Origin: FEN-1297 sp964498065
GTDB lineage: Bacteria; Bacteroidota; Ignavibacteria; Ignavibacteriales; Ignavibacteriaceae
Length of the DNA: 33,801 nt
NCBI GenBank assembly: GCA_964498065.1
Contig: CAZCFZ010000042.1
Location: 1-33,801, forward strand
Direction: 5' to 3'
The position numbers and the translations under genes were made by a program. Position 1 is the first letter of the stretch. Each line of letters starts with the position of its first letter. Positions 23,416 through 30,795 of the stretch are shown piece after piece. Under the pieces are notes generated by a model. The model searched no databases, was not told where the DNA came from, and saw only the letters and a list, made by a program, of their open reading frames with translations.

Positions 23416-23504
23416 TCTTAATCTTAATCATATTCTTAATCTTAATCGGAGTTTAAATGCATAACAAAATAGATTAAGATTATGAGTATGACCAAGATTA
23501 AGAT
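23416..23504. repeat. Mirror repeat of CTTAATCTTAATC phrases
   Basis: Left arm 23416-23448 contains two CTTAATCTTAATC blocks. Right arm 23472-23504 contains GATTAAGATTATG and AAGATTAAGATGAT in inverse orientation. The arms pair imperfectly over about 32 bases around a 23-base loop, in the uxuB-larA-like intergenic region. Confidence 0.6.
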
Positions 23505-23547
23505 GATAATTAAAGACAAATATGATATTTATAATTGAAGGACCACG

Positions 23548-24819
23548 ATGTTATATTATAGTAAAGGATCGGCTGAAGGAAAGCTTTCGAAAGAAGATTT
23601 ACGAAATGGATTATATGAAGCTCTTGAGAAATTAGGACTAAAGAAAAAAGTAATTGCGGTTCCTCCGGATATAACGAGATTTCATTCTTTTGCAGGAACT
23701 TTAACCGAATTTGCTTGGGAGTACTATAAAAATAATTTAACCGATGTCCTTCCCGCAATCGGTACTCATGTTCCCATGACTGAAAAAGAAATTGATGTAA
23801 TGTACGGTAAAACTCCCCAAAAATTATTTAGAGTTCATGACTGGAGAAACGGACTGGCAACTTTGGGTGAAGTTCCTTCGGATTATGTAAAAGAAATTTC
23901 CAAAGGAGCTGTCGATTATCCTATACCGATTCAAGTTGACAAGTTATTGGTTGAAGGGAAGTATGATTTAATCCTTTCCATAGGCCAGGTTGTACCGCAT
24001 GAAGTTATCGGAATGGCAAATCATAACAAAAACATTTTTATCGGAACAGGCGGATCGGAAGGAATTAATAAAAGCCATTTCCTCGGAGCTGCATACGGTA
24101 TGGAAAAAATTATGGGACGTGCAGATACCCCTGTTAAACGCGTATTAAATTACGGCTCAGATCATTTTGCAAAAGATTTGCCGATAGTTTATGTACTAAC
24201 AGTAGTTGATAAGGATGATGAGGGTAATCTTGCCGTAAAAGGATTGTTCATAGGAGATGATATTGATTGCTTTAATTTAGCAGCAGAGCTTTCATTAAAA
24301 GTTAATTTTGTAATGCTTGAAAAGCCATTGAAAAAAGTAATTGTTTATCTTGATCCTTCTGAATTTAAAACAACATGGCTCGGTAATAAATCTGTTTACA
24401 GAACCCGTATGGCAATCGATGACGGGGGTGAATTAATTGTGCTTGCGCCGGGCTTAAAAAATTTCGGCGAAGACAAAGGAATAGATAAATTGATAAGAAA
24501 ATACGGATATGTAAACACTCCAAAAATATTGCAGCTAGTAAAAGAGAATGAAGACTTGCAAAATAGTTTAAGCGCTGCCGCGCATTTAATACATGGCTCA
24601 TCGGAGAATAGGTTCTCAATAACATACTGCCCCGGAAGCATTACAAAGGAAGAAATGGAAAGTGTTAATTTTAAATATGCCGATCTTAATCAAATGAAAA
24701 GTAAATACAATCCCGAAAAATTAAAAGACGGGATTAATATTATGCCGGATGGTGAGGAAATCTTCTTCATCTCGAATCCGGCTCTTGGCCTTTGGGCATT
24801 TAAAGGGAGATTCGTTTAA
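23548..24819 (+). CDS. LarA-superfamily nickel-pincer enzyme, probable sugar-acid epimerase
   Basis: The 423-residue protein has the LarA (DUF2088) fold. In lactate racemase the NPN cofactor is bound by K184 and H200, with H108 and H174 as catalytic bases. Here H74 (GTHVPM, after PPDITR with R44) and H151, K161 and H177 reproduce the 10- and 16-residue spacings of H174-K184-H200 exactly. The protein therefore probably carries the nickel-pincer cofactor and moves a hydride at a 2-hydroxy acid. The substrate is not lactate by context: it follows an SDR that makes mannonate and precedes a kinase-fold gene. LarA homologues that act as D-gluconate 2-epimerases are known, so D-mannonate/D-gluconate epimerisation is the leading guess. 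LarB, LarC and LarE maturation genes are not in the window. GAAGGA precedes the ATG. It is 14 bases from the next gene. Confidence 0.78.
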   Translation: MLYYSKGSAEGKLSKEDLRNGLYEALEKLGLKKKVIAVPPDITRFHSFAGTLTEFAWEYYKNNLTDVLPAIGTHVPMTEKEIDVMYGKTPQKLFRVHDWRNGLATLGEVPSDYVKEISKGAVDYPIPIQVDKLLVEGKYDLILSIGQVVPHEVIGMANHNKNIFIGTGGSEGINKSHFLGAAYGMEKIMGRADTPVKRVLNYGSDHFAKDLPIVYVLTVVDKDDEGNLAVKGLFIGDDIDCFNLAAELSLKVNFVMLEKPLKKVIVYLDPSEFKTTWLGNKSVYRTRMAIDDGGELIVLAPGLKNFGEDKGIDKLIRKYGYVNTPKILQLVKENEDLQNSLSAAAHLIHGSSENRFSITYCPGSITKEEMESVNFKYADLNQMKSKYNPEKLKDGINIMPDGEEIFFISNPALGLWAFKGRFV

Positions 24820-24833
24820 ATAATGAGGAAAAA

Positions 24834-26123
24834 ATGTCTATAAATAAAAACGTAGTTATAGCACAATCAGGCGGACCGTCGCCAGTAATTAATAATTCAC
24901 TCAGAGGTATTATCGAAACTTGTAAAATGTTTCCCGATAAGTTCGATAAAATTTACGGAGGGTTTCATGGAATAGAAGGTATTCTAAAAGAAGAATTAAT
25001 TGATTTATCCGTTCAGGATGAAGAAGAAATTTCACTTCTAAGAATTACACCTGCCGCAGGTTCAATCGGGACTTGCAGATATAAATTAAAAGCCAATCAG
25101 CAGGAGGATTTTAAAAGAGTAATAGAAGTATTCAAAGCTCATAAAGTAGGCTACTTCTTTTATATCGGCGGTAACGACTCTATGGATACCGCAAATAAAG
25201 TAGCAAAGCTTGCACTTGAACAAGGTTTGGAATTAACCGGAATCGGAGTATCTAAAACTATTGATAACGATGTAGGTGATTCGGAATTCAAATTGATTGA
25301 TCATACGCCGGGTTATGGAAGTGTTGCCAGGTATTGGGCTAACATTGTTCAAAATATTAATGAAGAAAATATGGGCTCTTCGCCGGCAGATCCGGTAATT
25401 GTACTACAGGCAATGGGCAGAAAGATCGGCTACATTCCTGCTTCCGCCAGACTTGCCGATCCCAAACGTGAAATGCCACTGCAAATTTACCTGCCGGAAT
25501 CCGGTTTAAGTTTAGCTGAATTAACCGATAATGTGAATGACGAGCTAAATAGGAGCGGAAGAGTAATTGTAGTTGCCAGTGAAGGATTCGATGTCGGCGA
25601 TCTCGGAGAATTAAAAGATTCATTTGGACATACTACATTTAGTTCAAGCATGTTTACGGCACAGCAGGTAATTGTTAATCATTTAAATAAATCCGGTATT
25701 AAAGCCAGGGGTGCAGCTCGCGGACAAGTTCCGGGTACAGATCAAAGAGATACTATTATTTATGCTTCAACCGTCGACCTTGACGAAGCTTATAAGATAG
25801 GTCAAAATGCTGTTGTAATTGCTGTTGAATATGGCTCGGGTTTTATGTCTACTCTTATTCGCCGTTCGGGGATTATCTATAATGTTGATTATGATAAAGT
25901 TCCGCTTGATAAAGTTGCAAATTCCGAAAGGGAATTTCCAAAGGAATGGATTGCTGAAAATAAAATTGATGTAACCGATGAGTTTATAAAATACGCCCGC
26001 CCTCTTATTGGAGAGGATTGGGTAAGTGTTCCGGTTGTAAACGGGCTGCAGAGATTTGCACGTTTCAAGAAGGTATTTGCCGATAAAATGCTGCCGGCGT
26101 ATAAACCGCAAACTTATAAGTAA
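24834..26123 (+). CDS. Phosphofructokinase-family kinase with PPi-type signature
   Basis: This 429-residue PfkA-fold protein has an N-terminal IAQSGGPSPVINNSLRG, GGNDS (112-116) and SKTIDND (140-146) with catalytic D144. Two positions that separate PPi- from ATP-users are PPi-like: D115 (Gly104 in E. coli PfkA) and K141 (Gly124). Mg-binding D103 of E. coli is N114 here. The simplest role is PPi-dependent fructose-6-phosphate 1-phosphotransferase, giving reversible glycolysis/gluconeogenesis. Its tight position between the LarA-like gene (14 bases) and a HAD gene (31 bases), inside a uronate cluster that lacks a recognisable KDG or gluconate kinase, raises the possibility of a sugar-acid substrate. 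GAGGAAAA precedes the ATG. Length is that of PPi-PFK-like clades, longer than bacterial ATP-PFK (about 320). Confidence 0.82.
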   Translation: MSINKNVVIAQSGGPSPVINNSLRGIIETCKMFPDKFDKIYGGFHGIEGILKEELIDLSVQDEEEISLLRITPAAGSIGTCRYKLKANQQEDFKRVIEVFKAHKVGYFFYIGGNDSMDTANKVAKLALEQGLELTGIGVSKTIDNDVGDSEFKLIDHTPGYGSVARYWANIVQNINEENMGSSPADPVIVLQAMGRKIGYIPASARLADPKREMPLQIYLPESGLSLAELTDNVNDELNRSGRVIVVASEGFDVGDLGELKDSFGHTTFSSSMFTAQQVIVNHLNKSGIKARGAARGQVPGTDQRDTIIYASTVDLDEAYKIGQNAVVIAVEYGSGFMSTLIRRSGIIYNVDYDKVPLDKVANSEREFPKEWIAENKIDVTDEFIKYARPLIGEDWVSVPVVNGLQRFARFKKVFADKMLPAYKPQTYK

Positions 26124-26154
26124 TAATAAACTAATAATTATAGGAAAATTAAAT

Positions 26155-27042
26155 ATGAGTGATCCGCAAAAAGAGTTAAAAGAATTAAAGCCCAAGCATG
26201 AATATTTAATAGCAATAGATTCGGACGGATGTGCATTCGACAGCATGGAAATTAAACATAAGGAATGTTTCATCCCGAATATAATAAAACATTGGAAATT
26301 GCAGCCGGTATCAAAATATGCAAGATCGGCAGCTGAGTTTGTAAATCTCTATTCAAAATGGAGAGGTATAAACAGGTTCCCGGCCCTCGTAATGGTTTTT
26401 GATCTGCTTAAGGATTGGCCTGAAGTCAAAAAAAGAAATATAAAAATACCTGAAGCAAAATCAATCAGGAGCTGGATAGAACGGGAAACAAAACTCGGCA
26501 ATCCAACGCTGAAAATTGAAGTTGAAAAAACTAAAGATCCCGAATTGACTAAAGCTTTAGTTTGGAGTGAATCTGTAAATACCATGATTGCTGATGTTGT
26601 GGAAGGAGTCCCGCCTTTTCCTTTTGTACGTGAAAGTCTTGAAAAAATTTCCAACTGGGCAGATATTATTGTTTGCTCGGCTACACCTTATGAAGCATTA
26701 AGTAGAGAATGGGATGAACATAACATTGCACAGTATGTTAGTGTTATCGCTGGGCAGGAAATGGGAAGTAAAAAAGAACACATAAACCTTGCTTCAAACG
26801 GGAGATATAAAAAGGATCACGTTTTAATGATAGGCGACGCACCGGGCGATATGAAAGCTGCTAGAGCCAATAATGCGAAATTTTTCCCGATAAATCCCGG
26901 CCATGAAGAAACTTCATGGGAATTTTTCTTTAATGAAGCTTCGGATAAATTTGTAAAAGGTGAATATACGGAAGCATACGAAGCAAAATTAATTGAAGAT
27001 TTCGAAAAGCTTCTGCCGGAAATTCCATGGTGGAAGAAGTAG
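26155..27042 (+). CDS. HAD-superfamily phosphatase
   Basis: The protein has 295 residues from ATG 26155, chosen for AGGAAA 9 bases upstream; the frame is open further 5-prime into the previous gene but without a ribosome site. HAD motifs: nucleophile D22 and D24 in AIDSDGCAFDS, motif II Ser/Thr in IVCSATP, motif III Lys around GSKKEH, and motif IV GDAPGD (D228, D232). Residues about 35-165 form a large helical cap, suggesting a small-molecule phosphate substrate. It is 31 bases after the PFK-like gene and probably co-transcribed. Its role could be dephosphorylating a toxic or dead-end sugar phosphate of the uronate route; the substrate is unknown. Confidence 0.8.
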   Translation: MSDPQKELKELKPKHEYLIAIDSDGCAFDSMEIKHKECFIPNIIKHWKLQPVSKYARSAAEFVNLYSKWRGINRFPALVMVFDLLKDWPEVKKRNIKIPEAKSIRSWIERETKLGNPTLKIEVEKTKDPELTKALVWSESVNTMIADVVEGVPPFPFVRESLEKISNWADIIVCSATPYEALSREWDEHNIAQYVSVIAGQEMGSKKEHINLASNGRYKKDHVLMIGDAPGDMKAARANNAKFFPINPGHEETSWEFFFNEASDKFVKGEYTEAYEAKLIEDFEKLLPEIPWWKK

Positions 27043-27151
27043 TATATCTCACTAAAAAGTGATACCGAATATATCAGCTTTTTGCTAAGTGTATGTTTTG
27101 TTATATTTTGGCAATTAAAGAAAATACTTGATTATAATAGGGAGAAATTTT

Positions 27152-27355
27152 ATGGATAAAGAACTTTTTGATAAAGCATTAAAAATGGCTCCTAATGAAA
27201 GATTAGCATTTGCTGAACTTATTCTTTCAAGTTTGGATTATGAAGAGAGTGAAGTAAGAAATGTGTGGTTGAATGAAGTAAAGGACAGAATGAAAGCTGT
27301 AAATGAAGGGCAAGCCAAACTATTAGATTTTGAAGCCATTTATAATGCAGATTAA
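27152..27355 (+). CDS. Antitoxin of a RelE/ParE-type addiction module
   Basis: A 67-residue acidic protein from ATG 27152 (GGGAGA upstream; an in-frame ATG at 27128 lacks such a site). The sequence MDKELFDKALKMAPNERLAFAELILSSLD with the C-terminal NEVKDRMKAVNEG matches the short addiction-module antitoxins of the TIGR02574/PF09720 type (alpha-helical, binding the partner with the tail). Its last 11 bases overlap the toxin start, indicating translational coupling. The pair interrupts the spacing between the HAD gene and gnd. Confidence 0.8.
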   Translation: MDKELFDKALKMAPNERLAFAELILSSLDYEESEVRNVWLNEVKDRMKAVNEGQAKLLDFEAIYNAD

Positions 27356-27644
27356 AATACATGAACTTGCTGATAAAGAATTTAAAGAAGCAATAGAGTG
27401 GTATGAACTTCAATCTAAAGGATTGGGCAAACATTTTAAAAAATTAGTAGTTAAAAAAATTAGTAAAATTAAGAAGAATCCTGAATGGTTTCTTATTGAA
27501 GAAGAAGATATTTATAAAGCCTATATTCCAAGATTTCCATACAAAATACTTTATACTATTGAAAATAATAAAAGTATTATAATTTGGGCAATTGCACATA
27601 TGCATAGAAAACCTTGGTATTGGCAGACTAGAATAAATCAATAA
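27345..27644 (+). CDS. RelE/ParE-family toxin
   Basis: The protein has 99 residues from ATG 27345, which overlaps the antitoxin stop; an upstream in-frame ATG at 27330 is less likely because it lies inside antitoxin coding sequence. It has the fold pattern of the ParE/RelE superfamily: an N-terminal strand IKIHELADKEFKEAIEWYE, two helices with KGLGKHFKKLV, and C-terminal strands PYKILYTIENNKSIIIWAIAHMHRKPWYW. ParE-like members poison gyrase and RelE-like members cleave mRNA; the conserved-residue pattern does not decide which. It is followed by gnd after 82 bases. Confidence 0.82.
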   Translation: MQIKIHELADKEFKEAIEWYELQSKGLGKHFKKLVVKKISKIKKNPEWFLIEEEDIYKAYIPRFPYKILYTIENNKSIIIWAIAHMHRKPWYWQTRINQ

Positions 27645-27726
27645 AAAAGCAGAACAGAACACGTTTTAAAATGATTATATATATTCTTTTTAAAATGTAA
27701 TATTCGTCTAGAGAAGGAAAATGTAA

Positions 27727-29003
27727 ATGAAAAAACAAAAATTTGGAATTGTCGGACTTGGAGTAATGGGTCAGAATCTTGCACAAAATATTGAACGTAA
27801 TGGTTATTCAGTTATGGGTTTAGATTCCAACACGGAAAAAGTTAATCAAATTAATAAGAATCTTAGCGGTAAAGATATCATTGCAACAACTTCATTAAAA
27901 GAATTTATTGACGGACTTGAATCGCCTAAAAAAATATTGATAATGGTTCCTGCCGGTAAACCTGTGGATGCTGTAATAAATGAAATGAAACCGAATCTTT
28001 CGAAAGGTGATTTACTTATTGACGGAGGTAATTCTTTTTTTGAAGATACAAACCGCAGGATGAATGATCTTAAAGATACAGGCATACTTTACATCGGAAC
28101 CGGGGTAAGCGGCGGCGAAGAAGGCGCTTTATGGGGACCTTCAATTATGCCGGGCGGAAATCCTGAAGCTTGGCCTCTTGTAAAACCGATTTTGCAGGCT
28201 ATTGCCGCTAAGGTTGAAGACGGAACTCCCTGCTGCGATTGGGTAGGAAGCGGNNNNNNNNNNNNNNNNNNNNNNNNNNNNNNNNNNNNNNNNNNNNNNN
28301 NNNNNNNNNNNNNNNNNNNNNNNNNNNNNNNNNNNNNNNNNNNNNNNNNNNNNTAGATACCGCCGGACAAAAAGGAACCGGCAAGTGGACAGGCCAGGTA
28401 GCACTTGATCTTGGTATTCCAGCAGTTACTATTGCCGAAGCCGTTTTCGCACGCACAGTAAGTGCAATTAAAGAAGAGCGTGTTGCTGCGTCCAAAGTTT
28501 TAACAGGACCTAAAGCCGAGTTTAAAGGAGATAAAAAAGAATTTATTGAAAATATACGTCAAGCTTTATATGCATCGAAGATTTGTTCATATGCGCAAGG
28601 CTTTCAACTCTTGCGGGCAGCCAGTGAAGAGTACAAAATGGATCTCAATTTCGGCGGTATTGCATTAATGTGGCGCGGCGGATGTATTATCAGAGCAAAA
28701 TTTCTTGATAATATTAAAGCAGCTTATGATAAAAATCCTAAACTTTTAAATCTACTATTGGATGATTACTTTAAAGATGCAATTGATAAAGCGCAGGCTT
28801 CATGGAGAAAAGTTGTAGCTGCTTCTGTTGAATTCGGAGTTCCGGTTCCTGCTTTCAGCAGTGCGCTTTCATATTATGACAGTTATAGAAGTGAAAGATT
28901 GCCTGCAAATCTTCTGCAGGCACAAAGAGACTTTTTCGGTGCTCATACTTATGAAAGAATAGACAAACCGAGAAAGAAGTTTTTCCATACACATTGGGAA
29001 TAG
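27727..29003 (+). CDS. gnd: 6-phosphogluconate dehydrogenase (interrupted by assembly gap)
   Basis: Decarboxylates 6-phosphogluconate to ribulose 5-phosphate with NAD(P)+. The N-terminal half has GLGVMG (10-15), DGGNSFFEDTNRR and GVSGGEEGALWGPSIMPGG. The C-terminal half has KGTGKWTGQVALDLGIP, ASKVLTGP, IALMWRGGCIIRA and the ending RRDFFGAHTYERID-like with HTHWE. A 100-N run (28254-28353) hides the segment with the catalytic Lys and Asn (GHxVKMVHNGIEY in the family). About 75 residues are missing, so the true gap is near 230 bases. The frame change across the placeholder (true length must be 2 modulo 3) is an artefact and not a frameshift. GAAGGAAA precedes ATG 27727. A strong terminator follows. 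The gene closes the uronate cluster and links it to pentose phosphates. Confidence 0.93.
28254..28353. other. Assembly gap (100 N) inside gnd
   Basis: Exactly 100 N; flanking gnd sequence implies roughly 230 missing bases and a length of 2 modulo 3. Confidence 0.95.
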
Positions 29004-29007
29004 ACGC

Positions 29008-29062
29008 GTAACTTTCGAGGTTAGCACATTGTTATGCAGCGAGTGACCTCAAAGGTTGCCCT
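29008..29062. repeat. Imperfect inverted repeat after gnd
   Basis: GTAACTTTCGAGGTTAGC (about 29008-29025) and GTGACCTCAAAGGTTGCC (about 29043-29060) are imperfect inverse copies. It is a dispersed spacer repeat upstream of the terminator. Confidence 0.4.
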
Positions 29063-29072
29063 GACATTTTAA

Positions 29073-29114
29073 CCCCGGGTAGAATTTTATTCCTTATCCG
29101 GGGATTTTTATTTT
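29073..29114 (+). terminator. Rho-independent terminator of the uronate/gnd unit
   Basis: CCCCGG (29073-29078) pairs with CCGGGG (29098-29103) around a 19-base AT-rich loop, followed by ATTTTTATTTT. It lies 70 bases after the gnd stop. Confidence 0.75.
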
Positions 29115-29262
29115 AAACGAATGATTAAATAGGGAGAAATGAGAAGGCGAAAGGATAAAGGAGGGAAGGGAAAGCAGCTTAAACTATGGACACTAAACTA
29201 CAAATACGGGAAATTGAGATTCGGATACCGCAGGCAGGAAACAGGAAACCGATATTCAGAAT

Positions 29263-29624
29263 CTAGGTTGCCATTGCTTCTAAAGTTACATTTCCGAATG
29301 TTTCAGTAGTTGATGGGAATATAAATATATCACTTGAGGCATAGATAGTCGATAATTCTTTTCCGGATTTATACCCTAAAAATAGAGCTTTGGACATCAT
29401 CGATTTTAACTTATCTCTAACATGAACGTCTCTAGCTAAAACAAAAACAACATCTTCTTTTTTGAAATAATTATTCTGTAAGCTTCGGCTAAATCCCGCA
29501 GATCTTTCTCCCAAACGAGTCGGCCCGCATAAAGAATTATTTTTTTATCTTTTATCTTTAAACTTTCCATCCTTATTTGTAATTCGAATAGTCCTATAAA
29601 ATTAAAAATGATTTTACCTCCCAA
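29263..29624 (-). pseudogene. Glycosyltransferase family 4 fragment
   Basis: The minus strand encodes the core of a GT4 C-terminal domain in two frames. The first has DKKIILYAGRLVWEKDLRDL then AEAYRIIISKK; the second has DVVFVLARDVHVRDKLKSMM, FLGYKSGKELSTIYASSDIF and IFPSTTETFGNVTLEAMAT. The EX7E motif of retaining GT4 enzymes is intact (TETFGNVTLEA). The frames switch at a run of six T on the plus strand (29458-29463); one extra base there would rejoin them. The protein stops exactly where the family continues (EAMA-S/T-G), and the whole N-terminal domain is absent, so it is a relic even if the homopolymer indel is a sequencing error. The 3-prime side merges into a purine-rich repeat region (29115-29262). 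Confidence 0.7.
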
Positions 29625-29736
29625 TTATAAGACGATTAGCATTGATGGAAATCCATTTTATGATTGTTATATAAAAGAAACACCGGTGGAAGTACCTGAT
29701 TCTGTAAAAGAAATAGTTTTGTACAAAGATGAATAA
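29608..29736 (+). CDS. Small hypothetical reading frame (42 aa)
   Basis: ATG 29608 to TAA 29734-29736 encodes MILPPNYKTISIDGNPFYDC and a tail ending IVLYKDE. Composition is protein-like, but there is no ribosome site and its start overlaps the GT4 fragment on the other strand. It may be the 3-prime end of a lost gene; not recognised. Confidence 0.25.
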   Translation: MILPPNYKTISIDGNPFYDCYIKETPVEVPDSVKEIVLYKDE

Positions 29737-29799
29737 GCAAACTTAATTATGATTTAATGAATATGTTAAACTTAAAGAACCGTAAGCTAAATGTAATAC

Positions 29800-29905
29800 C
29801 TTGGTGAAGAGATATAAGGACTAGGTAAATGGTATATAAGGAGTAATTCATCGACCTTTTCCAATTTATTTTATTCCTTTATACCATATACTTCGCCAAT
29901 CACTG
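29800..29905. repeat. Mirror repeat of GGTATATAAGGA phrases
   Basis: Left: TTGGTGAAGAGATATAAGGA then ATGGTATATAAGGAGTAA (29829-29846). Right: TTATTCCTTTATACCAT (29870-29886) then ATACTTCGCCAATCAC, the inverse of the left-hand phrases. Arms of 17 bases or more have few mismatches. It precedes the pentapeptide gene. Confidence 0.5.
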
Positions 29906-29997
29906 GTATTATAAATTAAAGCTAAATCCGTGTGTCTTGTTCCGAATTAAATTTAAAAGGAATAAATTACCATATCATTTTATGAGGGAAAAGGTTA

Positions 29998-30576
29998 ATG
30001 GAAAATTTTTATGCCGGGGGCAAAACTTTTGACAATATAAATTTCCAGGAAAATATTCCGGAAAAAGGCGAGTACGAAAAGTGCGAATTTAAAAATTGCA
30101 ATTTGTATAAATCCGATATTTCCGAAATTGTATTTATCGACTGCACTTTTACCGATTGTAACTTAAGTGTCGCTAAAGTTTCCGGGGCAACTTTTAATAA
30201 TGTGAAATTTAATAACTGCAAAATGATGGGCTTCCGCTTTGATACATGCAATGATTTCGGATTTTCAGTCGGATTTGAAAATTGCGTCCTGGATCATTCA
30301 TCATTTTTTAAGAAAAAGTTAAGAAATTCAAAGTTTGTTAACTCGCAGCTAACTGAAGTAGATTTTACAAGAAGCGATTTAACAAGTTCAAAATTTATAG
30401 AATGCAATTTAACCAGATCTGTGTTTGATAATACAATAATTGAAAAAGCGGATTTTCGAACTTCATTTAATTATTCCATTGATCCTGAAAATAACAAGAT
30501 TAAAAAAGCAAAGTTTTCTTTAGCCGGAGTTACCGGACTTTTAGATAAATATGATATTGAAATTGAAGATAAATGA
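29998..30576 (+). CDS. Pentapeptide-repeat protein
   Basis: The 192-residue protein is made almost wholly of pentapeptide repeats of the A(D/N)LXX type with central Phe or Leu (CEFKNCNLYKSDISEIVFID, SKFIECNLTRSVFDNTIIEK). These fold as a right-handed quadrilateral beta-helix that mimics DNA in gyrase-protecting members (Qnr, MfpA, McbG). Length and repeat register, with an internal break around SFFKKKLRNS, resemble the Qnr/McbG group, but gyrase protection cannot be claimed from sequence. There is no signal peptide, so it is probably cytoplasmic. The ATG at 29998 follows GAGGGAAAAGG. It is monocistronic, flanked by a mirror repeat and a stem-loop. Confidence 0.85.
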   Translation: MENFYAGGKTFDNINFQENIPEKGEYEKCEFKNCNLYKSDISEIVFIDCTFTDCNLSVAKVSGATFNNVKFNNCKMMGFRFDTCNDFGFSVGFENCVLDHSSFFKKKLRNSKFVNSQLTEVDFTRSDLTSSKFIECNLTRSVFDNTIIEKADFRTSFNYSIDPENNKIKKAKFSLAGVTGLLDKYDIEIEDK

Positions 30577-30732
30577 AAATAAAGAAAAAGGATTTTTAGA
30601 ATATTATTTGAAATTTTTAGTTTAACTATTTTGAATTGGGAATTAAAAAAGGTTTATTGGATATTTGTAAAAACTGAGAAGGCTGATGCTTTCAGCTAAA
30701 TATAGTTTCTAATTATTATCGATATTTAAAAT

Positions 30733-30783
30733 AAACCGGTGCCAATAAGCTCTCTTCTTAACTGCGCCGGTTTGGGTTTTAAA
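30733..30783 (+). terminator. Stem-loop between the pentapeptide gene and the GH65 gene
   Basis: AAACCGGTGC (30733-30742) pairs with GCGCCGGTTT (30764-30773), 10 pairs including one G-U, with a 21-base loop, followed by GGGTTTT. It could terminate the upstream transcript or, sitting 23 bases before the GH65 start, act as a leader structure for it. Confidence 0.5.
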
Positions 30784-30795
30784 AAGGAAAAATAA

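Noticed and set aside
23416..23504. CRISPR array
   Set aside because: Units are short, adjacent and imperfect, without spacers of even length or cas genes.
26056..26154. HAD gene starting inside the PFK-like gene
   Set aside because: ATG 26155 has AGGAAA upstream and yields the expected family N-terminus; the upstream extension is low-complexity shadow of the previous gene.
27727..29003. Frameshift in gnd
   Set aside because: The frame change falls exactly at the 100-N placeholder, whose length is arbitrary; both halves align to one continuous enzyme.
30733..30783. Riboswitch before the GH65 gene
   Set aside because: A single simple stem-loop without a conserved aptamer pattern; terminator or leader hairpin is sufficient.
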